64,000 bases of DNA from Streptomyces sp. 2114.4 (lineage in GTDB: Bacteria; Actinomycetota; Actinomycetes; Streptomycetales; Streptomycetaceae). The notes below the pieces were generated by a model. The model was given only the letters and a program-made list of their open reading frames with translations. It did not search any database and was not told the origin of the DNA. The translations under genes were made by a program, and so were the position numbers. Location of the stretch: assembly GCF_900187385.1 (NCBI RefSeq), contig NZ_FYEY01000001.1, forward strand, positions 3,038,001-3,102,000. The letters run 5' to 3'. Every line of letters starts with the position of its first letter. Position 1 is the first letter of the stretch. This document shows positions 1-9,441 of the stretch, one piece after another.

Positions 1-294
1 ATGGACGATGCGGTGCCGGGCGGTGAACTCCGCCGGGTCGTCGCCCGCCCCCAGCAGCTCGGGCAGCCGGTCCAGCAGCCAGTCGGCGCCCGGCCCCCAG
101 GCCTCGGCCTCGATGCCGCCGGCGGACGGGCGGGCGGCGAGCCGCAGCGTGCCGGGGCCCTGCGGCGTACGGCACGCGCGCCACAGCTCGCCGCCGCGCA
201 CCGCGAACGCGGGGTCGCCGGGGCCGCGCTGCAGCACACCCAGCGTGCGGTGCAGGTCGAACGGGCCGGGCGGAAGCCAGGTACGGGCGGGCAT
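1..294 (-). CDS. DNA-3-methyladenine glycosylase 2 family protein, N-terminal fragment
   Basis: The visible 98 codons start at an ATG (292-294) with MPARTWLPPGPFDLHRTLG and run off the window edge, so only the amino terminus is present. The segment has the pattern of the AlkA-type N-terminal domain of actinobacterial alkylation-repair glycosylases: a xPFDLxxTLxxLxRGPGDP opening, then WRACRTPQGPGTLRL and EAWGPGADWLLDRLPELLGAGDD. In full-length members this domain precedes the helix-hairpin-helix glycosylase domain that excises 3-methyladenine. That catalytic part lies outside the window, so activity cannot be judged. The next gene (NDP-sugar pyrophosphorylase) lies upstream on the same strand, separated by a repeat-containing gap. 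Confidence 0.7.
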   Translation of the reverse strand, partial: MPARTWLPPGPFDLHRTLGVLQRGPGDPAFAVRGGELWRACRTPQGPGTLRLAARPSAGGIEAEAWGPGADWLLDRLPELLGAGDDPAEFTARHRIVH

Positions 295-409
295 GCGGCC
301 AGGCTAGGCGATCCGGCCGGGGCGGCGCCGGGGCCTGTGGACAACGTCGGGCCGGGCCCGGTGAGCGGTCGGCCGGCCTGCAGACCTGCCGGACGACGGG
401 TTACCCGCC

Positions 410-469
410 CCCACCGGCTCCTGGCCCACCGGCCTCCGGCCCACCGGCTACTGGCCCACCGGCTACTGG
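410..469. repeat. 15-bp tandem repeat, four copies
   Basis: Four head-to-tail copies of a 15-bp unit, cccaccggctactgg or close variants, start at 410, 425, 440 and 455. The last two copies are identical. The fourth overlaps the stop codon of the minus-strand nucleotidyltransferase (463-465). The rest of the gap 295-462 shows no gene. Confidence 0.85.
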
Positions 470-1545
470 TCGGAGGAGAAGCGCACCGATGCGGCCGGGA
501 TATCGGCGTCGCACCAGATGCGGATGCCGCCGCGCAGCTCGTTGTCGGCGCCGATCCGCGCACCGTCGCCGATGACCGCACCGTCCAGGACCGTACGGGC
601 CCCGATGCGCGCGCCGGCGCCGATCAGCGAGTCCCGGATCTGGGCGCCCTCCTCGATGACCGCGCCCTCGAGGACGGCGCTGCCGTCGATCCGGGCGCCG
701 GAGCCGATGACGGTGCGGGCGCCGGCGACGGTGCCGCCGGTGAGTTTGGCGTCCGGGGCGACCTCGGCGGTCTCCAGGACCAGGCGGTCCCCGCGGCGGC
801 CGGGCACCGCCGGGGACGGGGCGCGGCCCAGGACCAGGTCGGCGGAGCCGCGGACGAAGGCCTGCGGGGTGCCGAGGTCGAGCCAGTACGTGGAGTCGAC
901 CATGCCCTGGAGGTGAGCGCCCTCGGCGAGCAGGCCGGGGAAGGTCTCGCGTTCGACGGAGACCGGGCGCCCGGCCGGGATGGTGTCGATGACCGACCGG
1001 TTGAAGACATAGGCGCCGGCGTTGATCTGGTCGGTGACGATCTCCTCGGGGGTCTCCGGCTTCTCCAGGAAGGCGGTGACCTTGCCGGTGTCGTCGGTGG
1101 GCACCAGGCCGAAGGCGCGCGGGTCCTCGACCCGGGTGAGGTGCAGCGAGACATCGGCGCCGGCGGTGCGGTGGGTCTCGACCAGGGCCGGGATGTCCAG
1201 GCCGGTGAGGATGTCGCCGTTGAAGATCAGAACCGGCTCGTCGGGGCCGGAGTGCAGCCGCTCGGCGACATTGCGGATGGCGCCGCCGGTGCCCAGCGGC
1301 TCGTGCTCGGTGACGTACTCCAGGTGCAGGCCCAGCGCCGACCCGTCGCCGAAGTACGGCTCGAAGACCTCGGCGAGGTAGGAGGTGGCGAGGACGATGT
1401 GCTCGACGCCGGCGGCCCGGGCGCGGGCCAGCTGATGGGTGAGGAACGGCACGCCGGCCGCCGGGACCATCGGCTTGGGCGTATGCACCGTCAGCGGCCG
1501 CAGCCGCGTGCCCTTGCCGCCGACCAGGAGGATCGCTTCAGTCAC
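463..1545 (-). CDS. Mannose-1-phosphate guanylyltransferase-type NDP-sugar synthase
   Basis: A 360-residue nucleotidyltransferase that activates a sugar-1-phosphate with an NTP, probably GDP-mannose or a related NDP-sugar used for glycans. The N-terminal Rossmann-like domain carries LLVGGKGTRLRPLTVHTPK, the glycine-rich nucleotide loop and PK pair of the family. FNGDIL is the metal-binding GD motif. The last 100 or so residues are hexapeptide-type left-handed beta-helix repeats (AVLEGAVIEEGAQI, GAVIGDGARIGA). The start is the GTG at 1545, because GAGG lies 5-9 nt upstream and the conserved sequence begins immediately (VTEAILLVGGKG); a longer reading adds an unlikely Arg-rich leader. Which sugar is used cannot be told from sequence. 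It leads a neighbourhood rich in envelope polymer genes. Confidence 0.88.
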   Translation of the reverse strand: MTEAILLVGGKGTRLRPLTVHTPKPMVPAAGVPFLTHQLARARAAGVEHIVLATSYLAEVFEPYFGDGSALGLHLEYVTEHEPLGTGGAIRNVAERLHSGPDEPVLIFNGDILTGLDIPALVETHRTAGADVSLHLTRVEDPRAFGLVPTDDTGKVTAFLEKPETPEEIVTDQINAGAYVFNRSVIDTIPAGRPVSVERETFPGLLAEGAHLQGMVDSTYWLDLGTPQAFVRGSADLVLGRAPSPAVPGRRGDRLVLETAEVAPDAKLTGGTVAGARTVIGSGARIDGSAVLEGAVIEEGAQIRDSLIGAGARIGARTVLDGAVIGDGARIGADNELRGGIRIWCDADIPAASVRFSSDQ

Positions 1546-1816
1546 TGTGTCCTCTGTTCGCTTCTCCGCCCGTGCAGCGCAGCGGTGCGGCTCTCGTCGT
1601 CGACCACAGCCCGGCGGCTGCACGTGCGACGCTCACGGGTGTCTTGTCTGCTTCCTGCTGGGGTCGGCCGATCGGCGGACCAGTGTAGGCAGACGGGACA
1701 TCCGGACGCCCCAGGCGGTGCGACCGGCCCCGTGCTGTTCCGGCCACGGGGCGGTGCGGGGCCGGGGCGCGGTCGTCGTGGTCGTGAGGATGCGTCAACG
1801 GCAGGAACGGCGGTGG

Positions 1817-3193
1817 TCAGCGGCCCTGGAGCCCGGCCGCGGCGACCCGCGTGGCACCGAGCTTGTTGTAGAGGTACAGGCCCGGACAGTCGGTGGTGAA
1901 GCCGTCGCGGTGGCCGGAAATGACATGCAGCGGGACCTTGGCCCCCTTGGGGAAGCGGTTGCCGCCGGCGGACAGCAGTTTCGTCATCTTGCGCGGATCG
2001 ACGCCGTAGAGGCCGAGCTTCCAGGCCGCCAGACGGGCGATGGCGTCGATGGCGCGCCGCGGCGGCTCGGTGTCGGTGAAGGTGCCGAGGACGGCGATGC
2101 CGGTGCTGTCGGCGTTGAAGCCGAGCGTGTGGGCGCCCATGACGGGCTTGGCGACGCCGCCCGCCCGGCCCTCGTAGACCGTGCCGCACTTGTCGATGAG
2201 GAAGTTGTAGCCGATGTCCCGCCAGCCGTTGCTCTTGACGTGGAAGCGGTACATGGCGCGGATCATCGCGGGGGCCTCGTCGCAGCTGTAGTCGTTGCCG
2301 GAGCCGCTGTGGTGGACGAAGGCGGCGCGGACGGTGCGGGTATAGATGAAGGCCTTCTCCCGCAGGTCCTCGTCGGCGCCCCAGCCTGCCCGGGTGACGA
2401 TCCGGGGGCGCGCTCCGACGTAGGCGCGGGGCGGGGACAGCAGGCCCGCAGCGGCGATATCGGCCAGCGAGGCGACCTGGTCGAGGGCCGGGATCTCGGT
2501 GGCGCCGAGCGGGGCGAGCAGCGCGTTGGCGGCGGAGGCCGCGGCCGTGGCCGCCCCGGCGCCGATCGGACCCGGCGGGTCGGCGTGCGTCCCGCGGAGG
2601 CCGCGCGGGGTCCTGCCGGGGTCGACGAGTTCCAGCCGCAGCCCGGCCGGGACGGTGGCCGCCGCGCGGTCGCTGCGCTCGGGGGTGATGCGCAGTTGGA
2701 CGGCATCGGAGTCGCCGACCCACAGCGGAGAGGTGCTGCCCCTGACGCCGCCGCCGTGCCGTTCGGCGGAGCCGAGGTCGGGCGCGTCGTCGTTGTGGAC
2801 CTGGACGTCCTGCCAGCCGGACCACCGGGTGGTGCCGGTGGCGCGGGTGCGGACCTGGACCCGGCCGTGCAGTTCGGCGGCGGCGTCGTCCCAGACCACC
2901 CCGAGGAGGGAGAACGGCCGCACGGTGCGCGCCGGCAGGCCGAGCGTGCCGGCAGCGGGCACCGTGGGGGCGTCGCGGTCGGTGGTGTCGGGGGCGGCTG
3001 CGCCGGGCGTCGGCACCGGCAGGGACTGGGTGCTGCCGGGCAGCTCGGTGGTGCTCGTGGCGCGCGGCGCCGGCGCCGGGGCCGGGGCCTGGGCCGGGGC
3101 GGCGACGGCATGCGCACCGGCCGCCGGCGCGAGGGACAGGGCGAGGGCGGCGGTGCACACGGCGCCGAGGCAGGTCACGAGGAAAGGGCGCAT
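1817..3193 (-). CDS. Secreted N-acetylmuramoyl-L-alanine amidase / PGRP-domain protein
   Basis: A 458-residue exported protein. The ATG at 3193 gives a standard signal peptide (MRPFLVTCLGAVCTAALAL, then AGA-HA), and AGGA lies 8 nt upstream. After a Pro/Ala-rich linker and a roughly 150-residue beta-rich segment of unknown role, residues of about 260-440 form an amidase_2/PGRP domain: RAGWGADE, FVHHSGS (zinc His), IGYNFLID, GRAGG, GAHTLGFN (second His) and DGFTTDCPG (Cys ligand). Such enzymes cleave the bond between MurNAc and the stem peptide. It diverges from the TIGR03089 gene and sits among envelope genes, which fits wall remodelling. The zinc ligands look complete, so it is probably active. 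Confidence 0.9.
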   Translation of the reverse strand: MRPFLVTCLGAVCTAALALSLAPAAGAHAVAAPAQAPAPAPAPRATSTTELPGSTQSLPVPTPGAAAPDTTDRDAPTVPAAGTLGLPARTVRPFSLLGVVWDDAAAELHGRVQVRTRATGTTRWSGWQDVQVHNDDAPDLGSAERHGGGVRGSTSPLWVGDSDAVQLRITPERSDRAAATVPAGLRLELVDPGRTPRGLRGTHADPPGPIGAGAATAAASAANALLAPLGATEIPALDQVASLADIAAAGLLSPPRAYVGARPRIVTRAGWGADEDLREKAFIYTRTVRAAFVHHSGSGNDYSCDEAPAMIRAMYRFHVKSNGWRDIGYNFLIDKCGTVYEGRAGGVAKPVMGAHTLGFNADSTGIAVLGTFTDTEPPRRAIDAIARLAAWKLGLYGVDPRKMTKLLSAGGNRFPKGAKVPLHVISGHRDGFTTDCPGLYLYNKLGATRVAAAGLQGR

Positions 3194-3321
3194 GACTAAA
3201 ATCCTGGACATGTCCGGACCGAACGCGCCAATGGTGACCTGACGGGGCATCGGCCGATCCGGTGGCCGGTACTGCGGTGCCCGCCCCGCCGCCGGCCGCC
3301 GCCGCGCGTACCCTGGCCGCG

Positions 3322-4083
3322 ATGAACGCCACCGATCGCACCCCCGCCGACCTGCTGAGTTCCGCGCTCGCCGCCGATCCGGCCCGCCCGCTGGTGACCT
3401 TCTACGACGACGCCACCGGCGAGCGCGTGGAACTGTCCGTCGCGACCTTCGCCAATTGGGTGGCCAAGACCGCCAACTACCTCCAGGGCGATCTGGCCGC
3501 CGGGCCCGGCGACCGGCTCGCGCTGCTGCTGCCCGCGCACTGGCAGACCGCCGTCTGGCTGCTGGCCTGCTCCTCGGTGGGCGTGGTGGCGGAGGTGGAG
3601 GGCGATCCGGCCGCCGCCGATCTCGTCGTCGCCGGGCCCGATCGGCTGGAGGCGGCGCGGGCCTGCTCCGGGGAGCGGGTGGCGCTGGCGCTGCGCCCGC
3701 TGGGCGGCCGTTTCCCGCAGCCGCCCGCGGGCTTCGCGGACTTCGCCGTCGAGGCGCCGGGCCAGGGCGACCGGTTCGCGCCGTTCGCGCCGGTGGACCC
3801 GGCGGACGTGGCCCTGGTGGTGGGCGGCGAGGAGCTGACCGGCGCGGGCATCGGGGCGCGCGCCCTGGCCGACGCGGCGGCGGCCGGGATGCCTCCGTCC
3901 CCCCGGGTGCTGTCAGGACTGCCGTACGACACCTGGCAGGGCCTGGCGTACGGGCTCTACGCCCCGCTGGCGGCCGGCGGTTCCGTGGTGCTGTGCCGCC
4001 ACCTCGACCGGCTGGACGCGGACGCCGCGGACGCCCGGGAGACCAGCGAGAAGATCACGTACAGGGCGCCGTCACCCCACTGA
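3322..4083 (+). CDS. TIGR03089 family protein (truncated AMP-binding-like)
   Basis: A 253-residue protein beginning MNATDRTPADLLSSALAADP. It resembles only the N-terminal portion of acyl-CoA synthetases: an RPLVTFYDDATGERVELS opening, an NWVAKTANYLQ helix, GDRLALLLPAHWQTAVWLLA, and later TWQGLAYGLYAPLAAGGSVVL. The C-terminal catalytic subdomain and a canonical P-loop-like adenylation motif are absent, as is usual in this small actinobacterial family. The family is found beside LCP genes in many actinomycetes and its function is unknown to me. The ATG at 3322 was chosen because the preceding 20 codons are low-complexity Ala/Pro. A 250-bp gap follows before the first LCP gene. Confidence 0.8.
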   Translation: MNATDRTPADLLSSALAADPARPLVTFYDDATGERVELSVATFANWVAKTANYLQGDLAAGPGDRLALLLPAHWQTAVWLLACSSVGVVAEVEGDPAAADLVVAGPDRLEAARACSGERVALALRPLGGRFPQPPAGFADFAVEAPGQGDRFAPFAPVDPADVALVVGGEELTGAGIGARALADAAAAGMPPSPRVLSGLPYDTWQGLAYGLYAPLAAGGSVVLCRHLDRLDADAADARETSEKITYRAPSPH

Positions 4084-4336
4084 GCCCCGGGCACCGTCAC
4101 CGCCCCGAGCCCGGCCGCTGTCCGCACCGCGCCCACGGCCCCGTCACCGCACCGAGCGCAAGCCCCCGGCGCCACACCGGGCGCTCCTCCCCCGTCCGGC
4201 GGACCGGTGGCGCCCGTGGCGGGCCGGTTCGCCCGTTTCGGTCCAGGATCTTGAGTACGTACAACCATGCGCGGGGTTCGTCCGTCTCTTGTTCCGTCCG
4301 GGCCCTCGTGCGGGCGCGACGCCGACTCCATGAGGG

Positions 4337-5566
4337 ATGGACGCACAGGTGACCGAGACCCCCGAGCCTCCCCGGTTCACCGGCTGGGACGAACGCCCGG
4401 CCGGGGGGCTGGGGTCGCACCGGCCGGGGCCCTCGCGCCGCCCGCGAAGCTGGCGGGGCTGGGCCGCGCTGGGGGTCACCGGTGTCATGCTGGCCGGCGC
4501 CGGCAGCGGCTGGGCGGTCTACGCCAAGCTCGACAGCAACATCCGCACCGACAGCGCCACCGAGAAGGAGCTGCGGAAGTGGGAGTCCGAACGGCCCCCC
4601 GCGGGCCCGCCGAACGCCGTGAACGTGCTGCTGATCGGCTCCGACACCCGCAGCGGCGGCAACCGCCGGTACGGCCACGACGCCGGCCAGCGCTCGGACA
4701 CCACGATGCTGCTGCACCTGGCGGCGGACCGGAAGAGCGCCACCACGGTGAGCATCCCGCGCGATCTGATGGTGGAGGTGCCGCACTGCAAGCGCCCGGA
4801 CGGCACGGAGACCGCACCGCGGGCGGCACAGTTCAACGGGGCCTTCGCGGTCGGCGGGGCGGCCTGCACGATCCGTACGGTCGAGAAGCTGACCGGTATC
4901 CGCATCGACCACTACTTGATCATCGACTTCGTGGGCTTCAAGAAGATGGTGGATGCGGTGGACGGTGTGGAGGTCTGCCTGCCCCGCCCGGTCCACGACC
5001 CCGCGGCACACCTCACCCTGCCCGCGGGCCGGCAGACCCTGCACGGTGAGGCCGCGCTCGGATTCGTACGGGCCCGCAAGAGCCTGGGTAACGGCAGCGA
5101 TACCCAGCGGATGCGGCGACAACAAGACTTTCTTGCCGCTCTCGTGAAGAAAGTGCAGAGCAACGGTGTGCTGCTCAATCCGACCCGGCTGTATCCGGTG
5201 TTGGATGCCGCGACGAGTTCACTGACCACGGACGCCGCACTGGCTTCCTTGAAGGGGCTGTACGAATTGGTGCGCAGTACCCGCAGCATTCCCACCGGCC
5301 GGGTTCTGTTCATGACCGTGCCGCGCCGGGAGTACCGCTACGATCCCAACCGTGATGAGCTCATCCAGCCGGACGCCGGCCGGCTCTTCGGGCAGCTGCA
5401 CAACGATCGTCCGGTGACGGTGAAACCCCCTCCCGACACCGGGGAGAAGCCGGTCCGCACGGGAGCCGGGGCACCGGCGGGGCGGGCGGGCAGAGCTCCC
5501 TCACCGCCGGCGGGTCCGGACCCGTCCTTTCCCGGGACGACAGCGGGACACGGGGTCTGCGGATAA
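4337..5566 (+). CDS. LCP (LytR-CpsA-Psr) family protein 1
   Basis: A 409-residue single-pass membrane protein: a short Pro/Arg-rich cytoplasmic tail, one membrane segment (WAALGVTGVMLAGAGSGWAV), then the extracellular LCP domain. Diagnostic motifs are NVLLIGSDTRSG, DTTMLLHLAAD, VSIPRDLMVEVP, IDHYLIIDFVGFKKMVDAVDGVEV and ALGFVRARKS. Their Arg and Asp residues bind the polyprenyl pyrophosphate. The family transfers undecaprenyl-linked glycopolymers to peptidoglycan at the outer face of the membrane. Unlike the next two genes it lacks a LytR_C tail and ends in a Pro/Gly-rich extension. An in-frame GTG at 4349 has a better-spaced purine stretch (GAGGG at 4332-4336) and may be the real start. Confidence 0.92.
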   Translation: MDAQVTETPEPPRFTGWDERPAGGLGSHRPGPSRRPRSWRGWAALGVTGVMLAGAGSGWAVYAKLDSNIRTDSATEKELRKWESERPPAGPPNAVNVLLIGSDTRSGGNRRYGHDAGQRSDTTMLLHLAADRKSATTVSIPRDLMVEVPHCKRPDGTETAPRAAQFNGAFAVGGAACTIRTVEKLTGIRIDHYLIIDFVGFKKMVDAVDGVEVCLPRPVHDPAAHLTLPAGRQTLHGEAALGFVRARKSLGNGSDTQRMRRQQDFLAALVKKVQSNGVLLNPTRLYPVLDAATSSLTTDAALASLKGLYELVRSTRSIPTGRVLFMTVPRREYRYDPNRDELIQPDAGRLFGQLHNDRPVTVKPPPDTGEKPVRTGAGAPAGRAGRAPSPPAGPDPSFPGTTAGHGVCG

Positions 5567-5793
5567 AGATGCCGCAAAGTACGCCTGGTGACTCGAATGG
5601 ATTGGGCGGATTGCCCAGTTGTAGGCAAGTGGAATTTGTCACGAGCGTCGCGGGGCGCTGAACTGGGCGGATAGTGTGAGCGATCCGGTCGCAGGACCAG
5701 CTGACCGATGACCATGCAATAAACGATCGATCGACCGACCGAGCGCCTTGAGGGGATGGCGCCGCGTGGCACCGACGGAGGACTCAAGGCACC

Positions 5794-7548
5794 GTGGACG
5801 CGCAAGGCCGTGGGCGGGCGGGCGACAACAACGTCGATCCCGCCGATCAGTGGGTGTTCGACCCGAACACCGGCAACTACGAGCTGCGGCTTGACCATGC
5901 CGGTCAAGCCGACGGTCGGCCCGCCGACCGCAAGCCGGCCGGCTCCAGACGTGCCGCGCGCAAGTCGGGCGGCGACACCGACACCCGGCCGCTGCCGACC
6001 CAGCGCGGCCGCCGGGACGAGGACGCCGAGGGCGACGAGCGCGCCGGTGGCGGGCGGGCGGCCCGGCGGGCGGCCGGCAGTCGCACGGCGTCCGCGGCGG
6101 CCGCGGGCCCGGCGAGCCGCCGCAAGCGCAAGCCGAAGGCGTCCGGGAAGAAGAAGGCGCTGTACTGGACGGCCGGTGTCGTGGGATTCGTCCTCGTCGC
6201 CGGCTGCGGTGGCGCGTTCTACCTTTACCAGCAGCTGAACGGCAACATCTCCAAGGTCGACGTCGGCGTGGAGAACGACGCGGTCTCCGAAGGCCCGGTC
6301 AACGTCCTCATCATCGGGACGGACGCGCGTTCCGGGAAGGGCAACTCCGGCTACGGCGACGCCGGAAGCGTGGGGCACGCGGACACCACGATCCTGATGC
6401 ACATCTCCAAGGACCGGACGAACGCCACCGCGTTGAGCATTCCGCGCGACATGATCACCGACATCCCGACCTGCCCGACGAAGCAGAAGGACGGCTCGAC
6501 GAAGAACATCCCGGGCGAGCACGGGGTGCGCTTCAACACCAGCCTGGGCCAGGAGGGCCGGGACCCGGGCTGCACCTGGCGCACCGTCGAGAAGCTGACC
6601 GGGCTGAAGATAAATCACTTCATGATGGCCGACTTCAACGCGGTCAAGGCCCTGTCCACCGCGGTCGACGGCGTCGAGGTGTGCGCGGGCAAGGACCTCA
6701 ACGACCCCAAGTCGCACCTGAAGTTGAAGGCCGGCCGGCACATCGTCAAGGGCGAGCAGGCGCTGGCCTTCGTCCGTACCCGGCACGCCATCGGGTTCGG
6801 CAGTGACCTGGACCGGATCAAGATGCAGCAGCAGTTCCTCAGCTCGCTGATCCGCAAGCTGAAGTCCAGCGCCTTCAGCAGCCCCGGCAAGCTCTACGAC
6901 GTCAGCCAGGCGGCGACCAAGGCGCTCACCGTCGACACCGGTATCGGTACCGCGAACAAGCTCCTGGACTTCGGCACCGACCTCAAGAAGGTCGACATCG
7001 ACAAGGTCACCTTCGCCACGGTGCCGGTGCTGGACAACCCCGACGACCCGGCCACCGTCATCCTCAACAAGACCGCCGCGGACCCGCTGTTCGCGATGGT
7101 CCGGGCGGACCACGCCCTGGCCAAGGGCAAGAAGGGCAAGGGCAAGAAGTCCGCTCCGGTGAAGAAGGCCCCGCCCGAGCAGGTGCGGGTCGACGTCACC
7201 AACGGTGGCGGGCCGATCGGTTCGGCGCAGGAGACCGTGGACTGGCTGCAGAACAGCAAGGCCGCCAAGCTCTCCACCAACGCCGGCAACGCCCCGGCCA
7301 AGCTGGCCACCACCCGCCTCGAATACGGGCCCAACCAGGCCGACCAGGCCGCCACTCTGGCCGACTGGATGGGGCTGCCCAAGAGCGCGCTGAAGAAGTC
7401 GTCGCACAACGCCGGTGACCGGGAGCCGATGAAGCTCACCCTCGGCAAGGACTTCAAGGCGCCGGGCACACCGATCGACGCGCCGACCGAAACCCCGGAC
7501 GGGGTGCAGAACGTCAATGCAGATGACAAGAACGTCTGCGCGAAGTGA
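5794..7548 (+). CDS. LCP family protein 2 with LytR_C domain
   Basis: A 584-residue protein with a long charged cytoplasmic region (about 120 residues, rich in RRAA, RKRKPK), one membrane helix (YWTAGVVGFVLVAGCGGAFY), an LCP domain (NVLIIGTDARSG, DTTILMHIS, LSIPRDMITDIP, INHFMMADFNAVKALSTAVDGVEV, ALAFVRTRHA) and a C-terminal LytR_C-like domain after a Lys-rich linker (VRVDVTNGGGPIG to LEYGPNQADQAATLADWMG). The GTG at 5794 is used because GGAGGA sits about 10 nt upstream. A 227-bp AT-richer gap separates it from LCP1, so it probably has its own promoter. The role is as for LCP1, attaching lipid-linked polymers to the wall; polymer specificity is unknown. Confidence 0.92.
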   Translation: MDAQGRGRAGDNNVDPADQWVFDPNTGNYELRLDHAGQADGRPADRKPAGSRRAARKSGGDTDTRPLPTQRGRRDEDAEGDERAGGGRAARRAAGSRTASAAAAGPASRRKRKPKASGKKKALYWTAGVVGFVLVAGCGGAFYLYQQLNGNISKVDVGVENDAVSEGPVNVLIIGTDARSGKGNSGYGDAGSVGHADTTILMHISKDRTNATALSIPRDMITDIPTCPTKQKDGSTKNIPGEHGVRFNTSLGQEGRDPGCTWRTVEKLTGLKINHFMMADFNAVKALSTAVDGVEVCAGKDLNDPKSHLKLKAGRHIVKGEQALAFVRTRHAIGFGSDLDRIKMQQQFLSSLIRKLKSSAFSSPGKLYDVSQAATKALTVDTGIGTANKLLDFGTDLKKVDIDKVTFATVPVLDNPDDPATVILNKTAADPLFAMVRADHALAKGKKGKGKKSAPVKKAPPEQVRVDVTNGGGPIGSAQETVDWLQNSKAAKLSTNAGNAPAKLATTRLEYGPNQADQAATLADWMGLPKSALKKSSHNAGDREPMKLTLGKDFKAPGTPIDAPTETPDGVQNVNADDKNVCAK

Positions 7549-7619
7549 CCTGAGCGGGCTCCGGCCGCCCCGCCGAGGCGCCGAACGCACCATCGGACTC
7601 ATAACGGGGAGAGGGCCCA

Positions 7620-9332
7620 ATGCGGCAGAGCAGTCTGCGCGGTGACCGATCACGCCGGCAACGCCGGCCGGATGCACCGAAGGCACCGGATGCACAGGAG
7701 CCGGGCTGGAACGACGGGCTGTACGAGGACAAGGGCCTGCCGCCGGACGCTCCCGGCTGGACGCCCTCCGCGGGCGACGACGCGTCCCGTGGCGACGGGG
7801 ACGGGCCCGCGGAGGGCGGCGGCCACCGCAACGGGGGCCGTCCGCGCCGCGGCAAGGGCCGCAAGGTGCTGCGCTGGACCTCCCTGACCCTCGCCGTCCT
7901 CATAGTGGGCGGCGCGGGCGCCGGGTACTGGTACTACGAACACCTCAACGCGAACCTGCGCAAGGCCCCGCGGTCCCTGGCCGGGGACGGTCTGAAGAAG
8001 CCGGATCCCAACGCCTTCGGGCAGAGCCCGCTGAACATCCTGCTGCTGGGCTCGGACGGCCGGAACAGCAAGAAGAACATCGAGCTCGGCGGTGCCCGGC
8101 AGGACGCGGACCGCAAGCCGCTCGCCGATGTGCAGATGCTGCTGCACGTCTCCGCGGACCGCAGCAACATGTCGGTGATCTCCATCCCGCGCGACACCCG
8201 GGTGACGATCCCGCAGTGCACCGACCCGAAGACCCACAAGGTCTATCCGCAGACCTCCGCGGCCATCAACCAGTCGCTCCAGCACGGCGGTCCGGGCTGC
8301 ACGCTCGCCACCTGGCAGGAGCTGACCGGCATCTACGTCGACCACTTCATGATGGTCGACTTCTCCGGTGTGGTGGACATGGCCGACGCCATCGGCGGCG
8401 TCCCGGTCTGTGTCGACAACAACGTCTACTCGCACGACAGCAAGGGCCACGGCAGCGGACTCAAGCTCACCAAGGGCACCCACTCCGTCAAGGGCGTCCA
8501 GGCCCTGCAGTGGCTGCGCACCCGCTACGGCTTCGAGGACAACACCGACATCGGCCGGGCCAAGGCCCAGCACATGTACATGAACTCGATGGTCCGCCAG
8601 CTGAAGAAGGGCACCAAGCTCACCGACCCGGGGCAGCTGCGTGACCTGGCGGAGGCCGCGACCAAGGCGCTGACCGTCGACGACGGCCTCGACACCGTCA
8701 AGAAGCTCTACGACCTGGGCAGCGACCTCAACCGGGTGCCGGCCAAGCGCCTCACGATGGTCACCATGCCCTGGCAGTACAGCCCCGACGAGTCGTACGT
8801 CATGCCCAAGCCCGGCGACGCGGACGCGACCTTCGCACTGTTGCGCAACGATTCCGCGCTGGACGGCAAGGACAAGAAGAAAAAGCCGGCGCCGGACCCG
8901 AAGCCGTCAACTGCCAAGGGTCAGCTGAAGGTGGTGGTGCAGAACGGCACCAACAGCACGGTGAACGGCCCGGTCTCCGGCCGCGCGGCGGTCATCCAGC
9001 AGCGGCTGTCCGGCCTCGGCTACACCGCGGCGAGCACCGATTCCGCGCTCACCACCCAGGCCGACACCACCGTCACCTACCGGGACAAGGTGCAGCGGGG
9101 CGACGCGCTGGCGCTGGCGAAGGCGCTGGGGCTGCCCAAGAGCGCGGTCCGGGAGTCGAGTTCGGCCACCGGGATGCGGCTGGTGGTCGGCAACGACTGG
9201 CGCAGCGGCTCGGCGTACCCGAAGCAGTCGGGCGAGGAGAAGGGCGCCGACAAGGCGCCGGAGAGCGCCGATGCGCTCAACGGCGAGGACTCCAAGGCCT
9301 GCATGAAGGTGAATCCGCAGTACAGCTTCTAG
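7620..9332 (+). CDS. LCP family protein 3 with LytR_C domain
   Basis: A 570-residue LCP protein 71 bp downstream of LCP2, so probably co-transcribed. GGGGAGAGGG precedes the ATG. The layout is an acidic/Gly-rich cytoplasmic tail, a membrane helix (SLTLAVLIVGGAGAGYWYY), an LCP domain (NILLLGSDGRNS, ADVQMLLHVSAD, ISIPRDTRVTIP, VDHFMMVDFSGVVDMADAIGGVPV, ALQWLRTRYG), a Lys/Pro linker (KDKKKKPAPDPKP) and a LytR_C-type tail (LKVVVQNGTNST to TVTYRDKVQRGDALALAKALG). In the last LCP motif ALQWLRTRYG stands where the neighbours have ALAFVRTRHA, suggesting a somewhat different lipid or acceptor pocket. Confidence 0.92.
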   Translation: MRQSSLRGDRSRRQRRPDAPKAPDAQEPGWNDGLYEDKGLPPDAPGWTPSAGDDASRGDGDGPAEGGGHRNGGRPRRGKGRKVLRWTSLTLAVLIVGGAGAGYWYYEHLNANLRKAPRSLAGDGLKKPDPNAFGQSPLNILLLGSDGRNSKKNIELGGARQDADRKPLADVQMLLHVSADRSNMSVISIPRDTRVTIPQCTDPKTHKVYPQTSAAINQSLQHGGPGCTLATWQELTGIYVDHFMMVDFSGVVDMADAIGGVPVCVDNNVYSHDSKGHGSGLKLTKGTHSVKGVQALQWLRTRYGFEDNTDIGRAKAQHMYMNSMVRQLKKGTKLTDPGQLRDLAEAATKALTVDDGLDTVKKLYDLGSDLNRVPAKRLTMVTMPWQYSPDESYVMPKPGDADATFALLRNDSALDGKDKKKKPAPDPKPSTAKGQLKVVVQNGTNSTVNGPVSGRAAVIQQRLSGLGYTAASTDSALTTQADTTVTYRDKVQRGDALALAKALGLPKSAVRESSSATGMRLVVGNDWRSGSAYPKQSGEEKGADKAPESADALNGEDSKACMKVNPQYSF

Positions 9333-9441
9333 GCGTCCGCCGGGGCCTTCCCTGCGTCTTCCGGGGCCTTTTGGCCGCCTTACGGGGCTGTCGGCGGGCC
9401 CTGGGGGGACTTCTGCTTACCCCTACCTAGGTTTTTCCCCG

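Noticed and set aside
410..469. CRISPR-like repeat array
   Set aside because: Units are 15 bp and directly adjacent with no spacers; no cas genes are present.
1..1899. Long open plus-strand frame across the first 1.9 kb
   Set aside because: Antisense shadow of the glycosylase fragment and NDP-sugar synthase; its translation is low-complexity Gly/Ala/Arg and no conserved motif occurs.
5620..5660. SigE-type promoter upstream of LCP2 (GGAAT ... GTC)
   Set aside because: The two elements are only about 11 nt apart, too close for a SigE promoter.
5338..7695. 785-codon minus-strand open frame
   Set aside because: Antisense shadow of LCP2; the LCP motifs lie in the plus frame.
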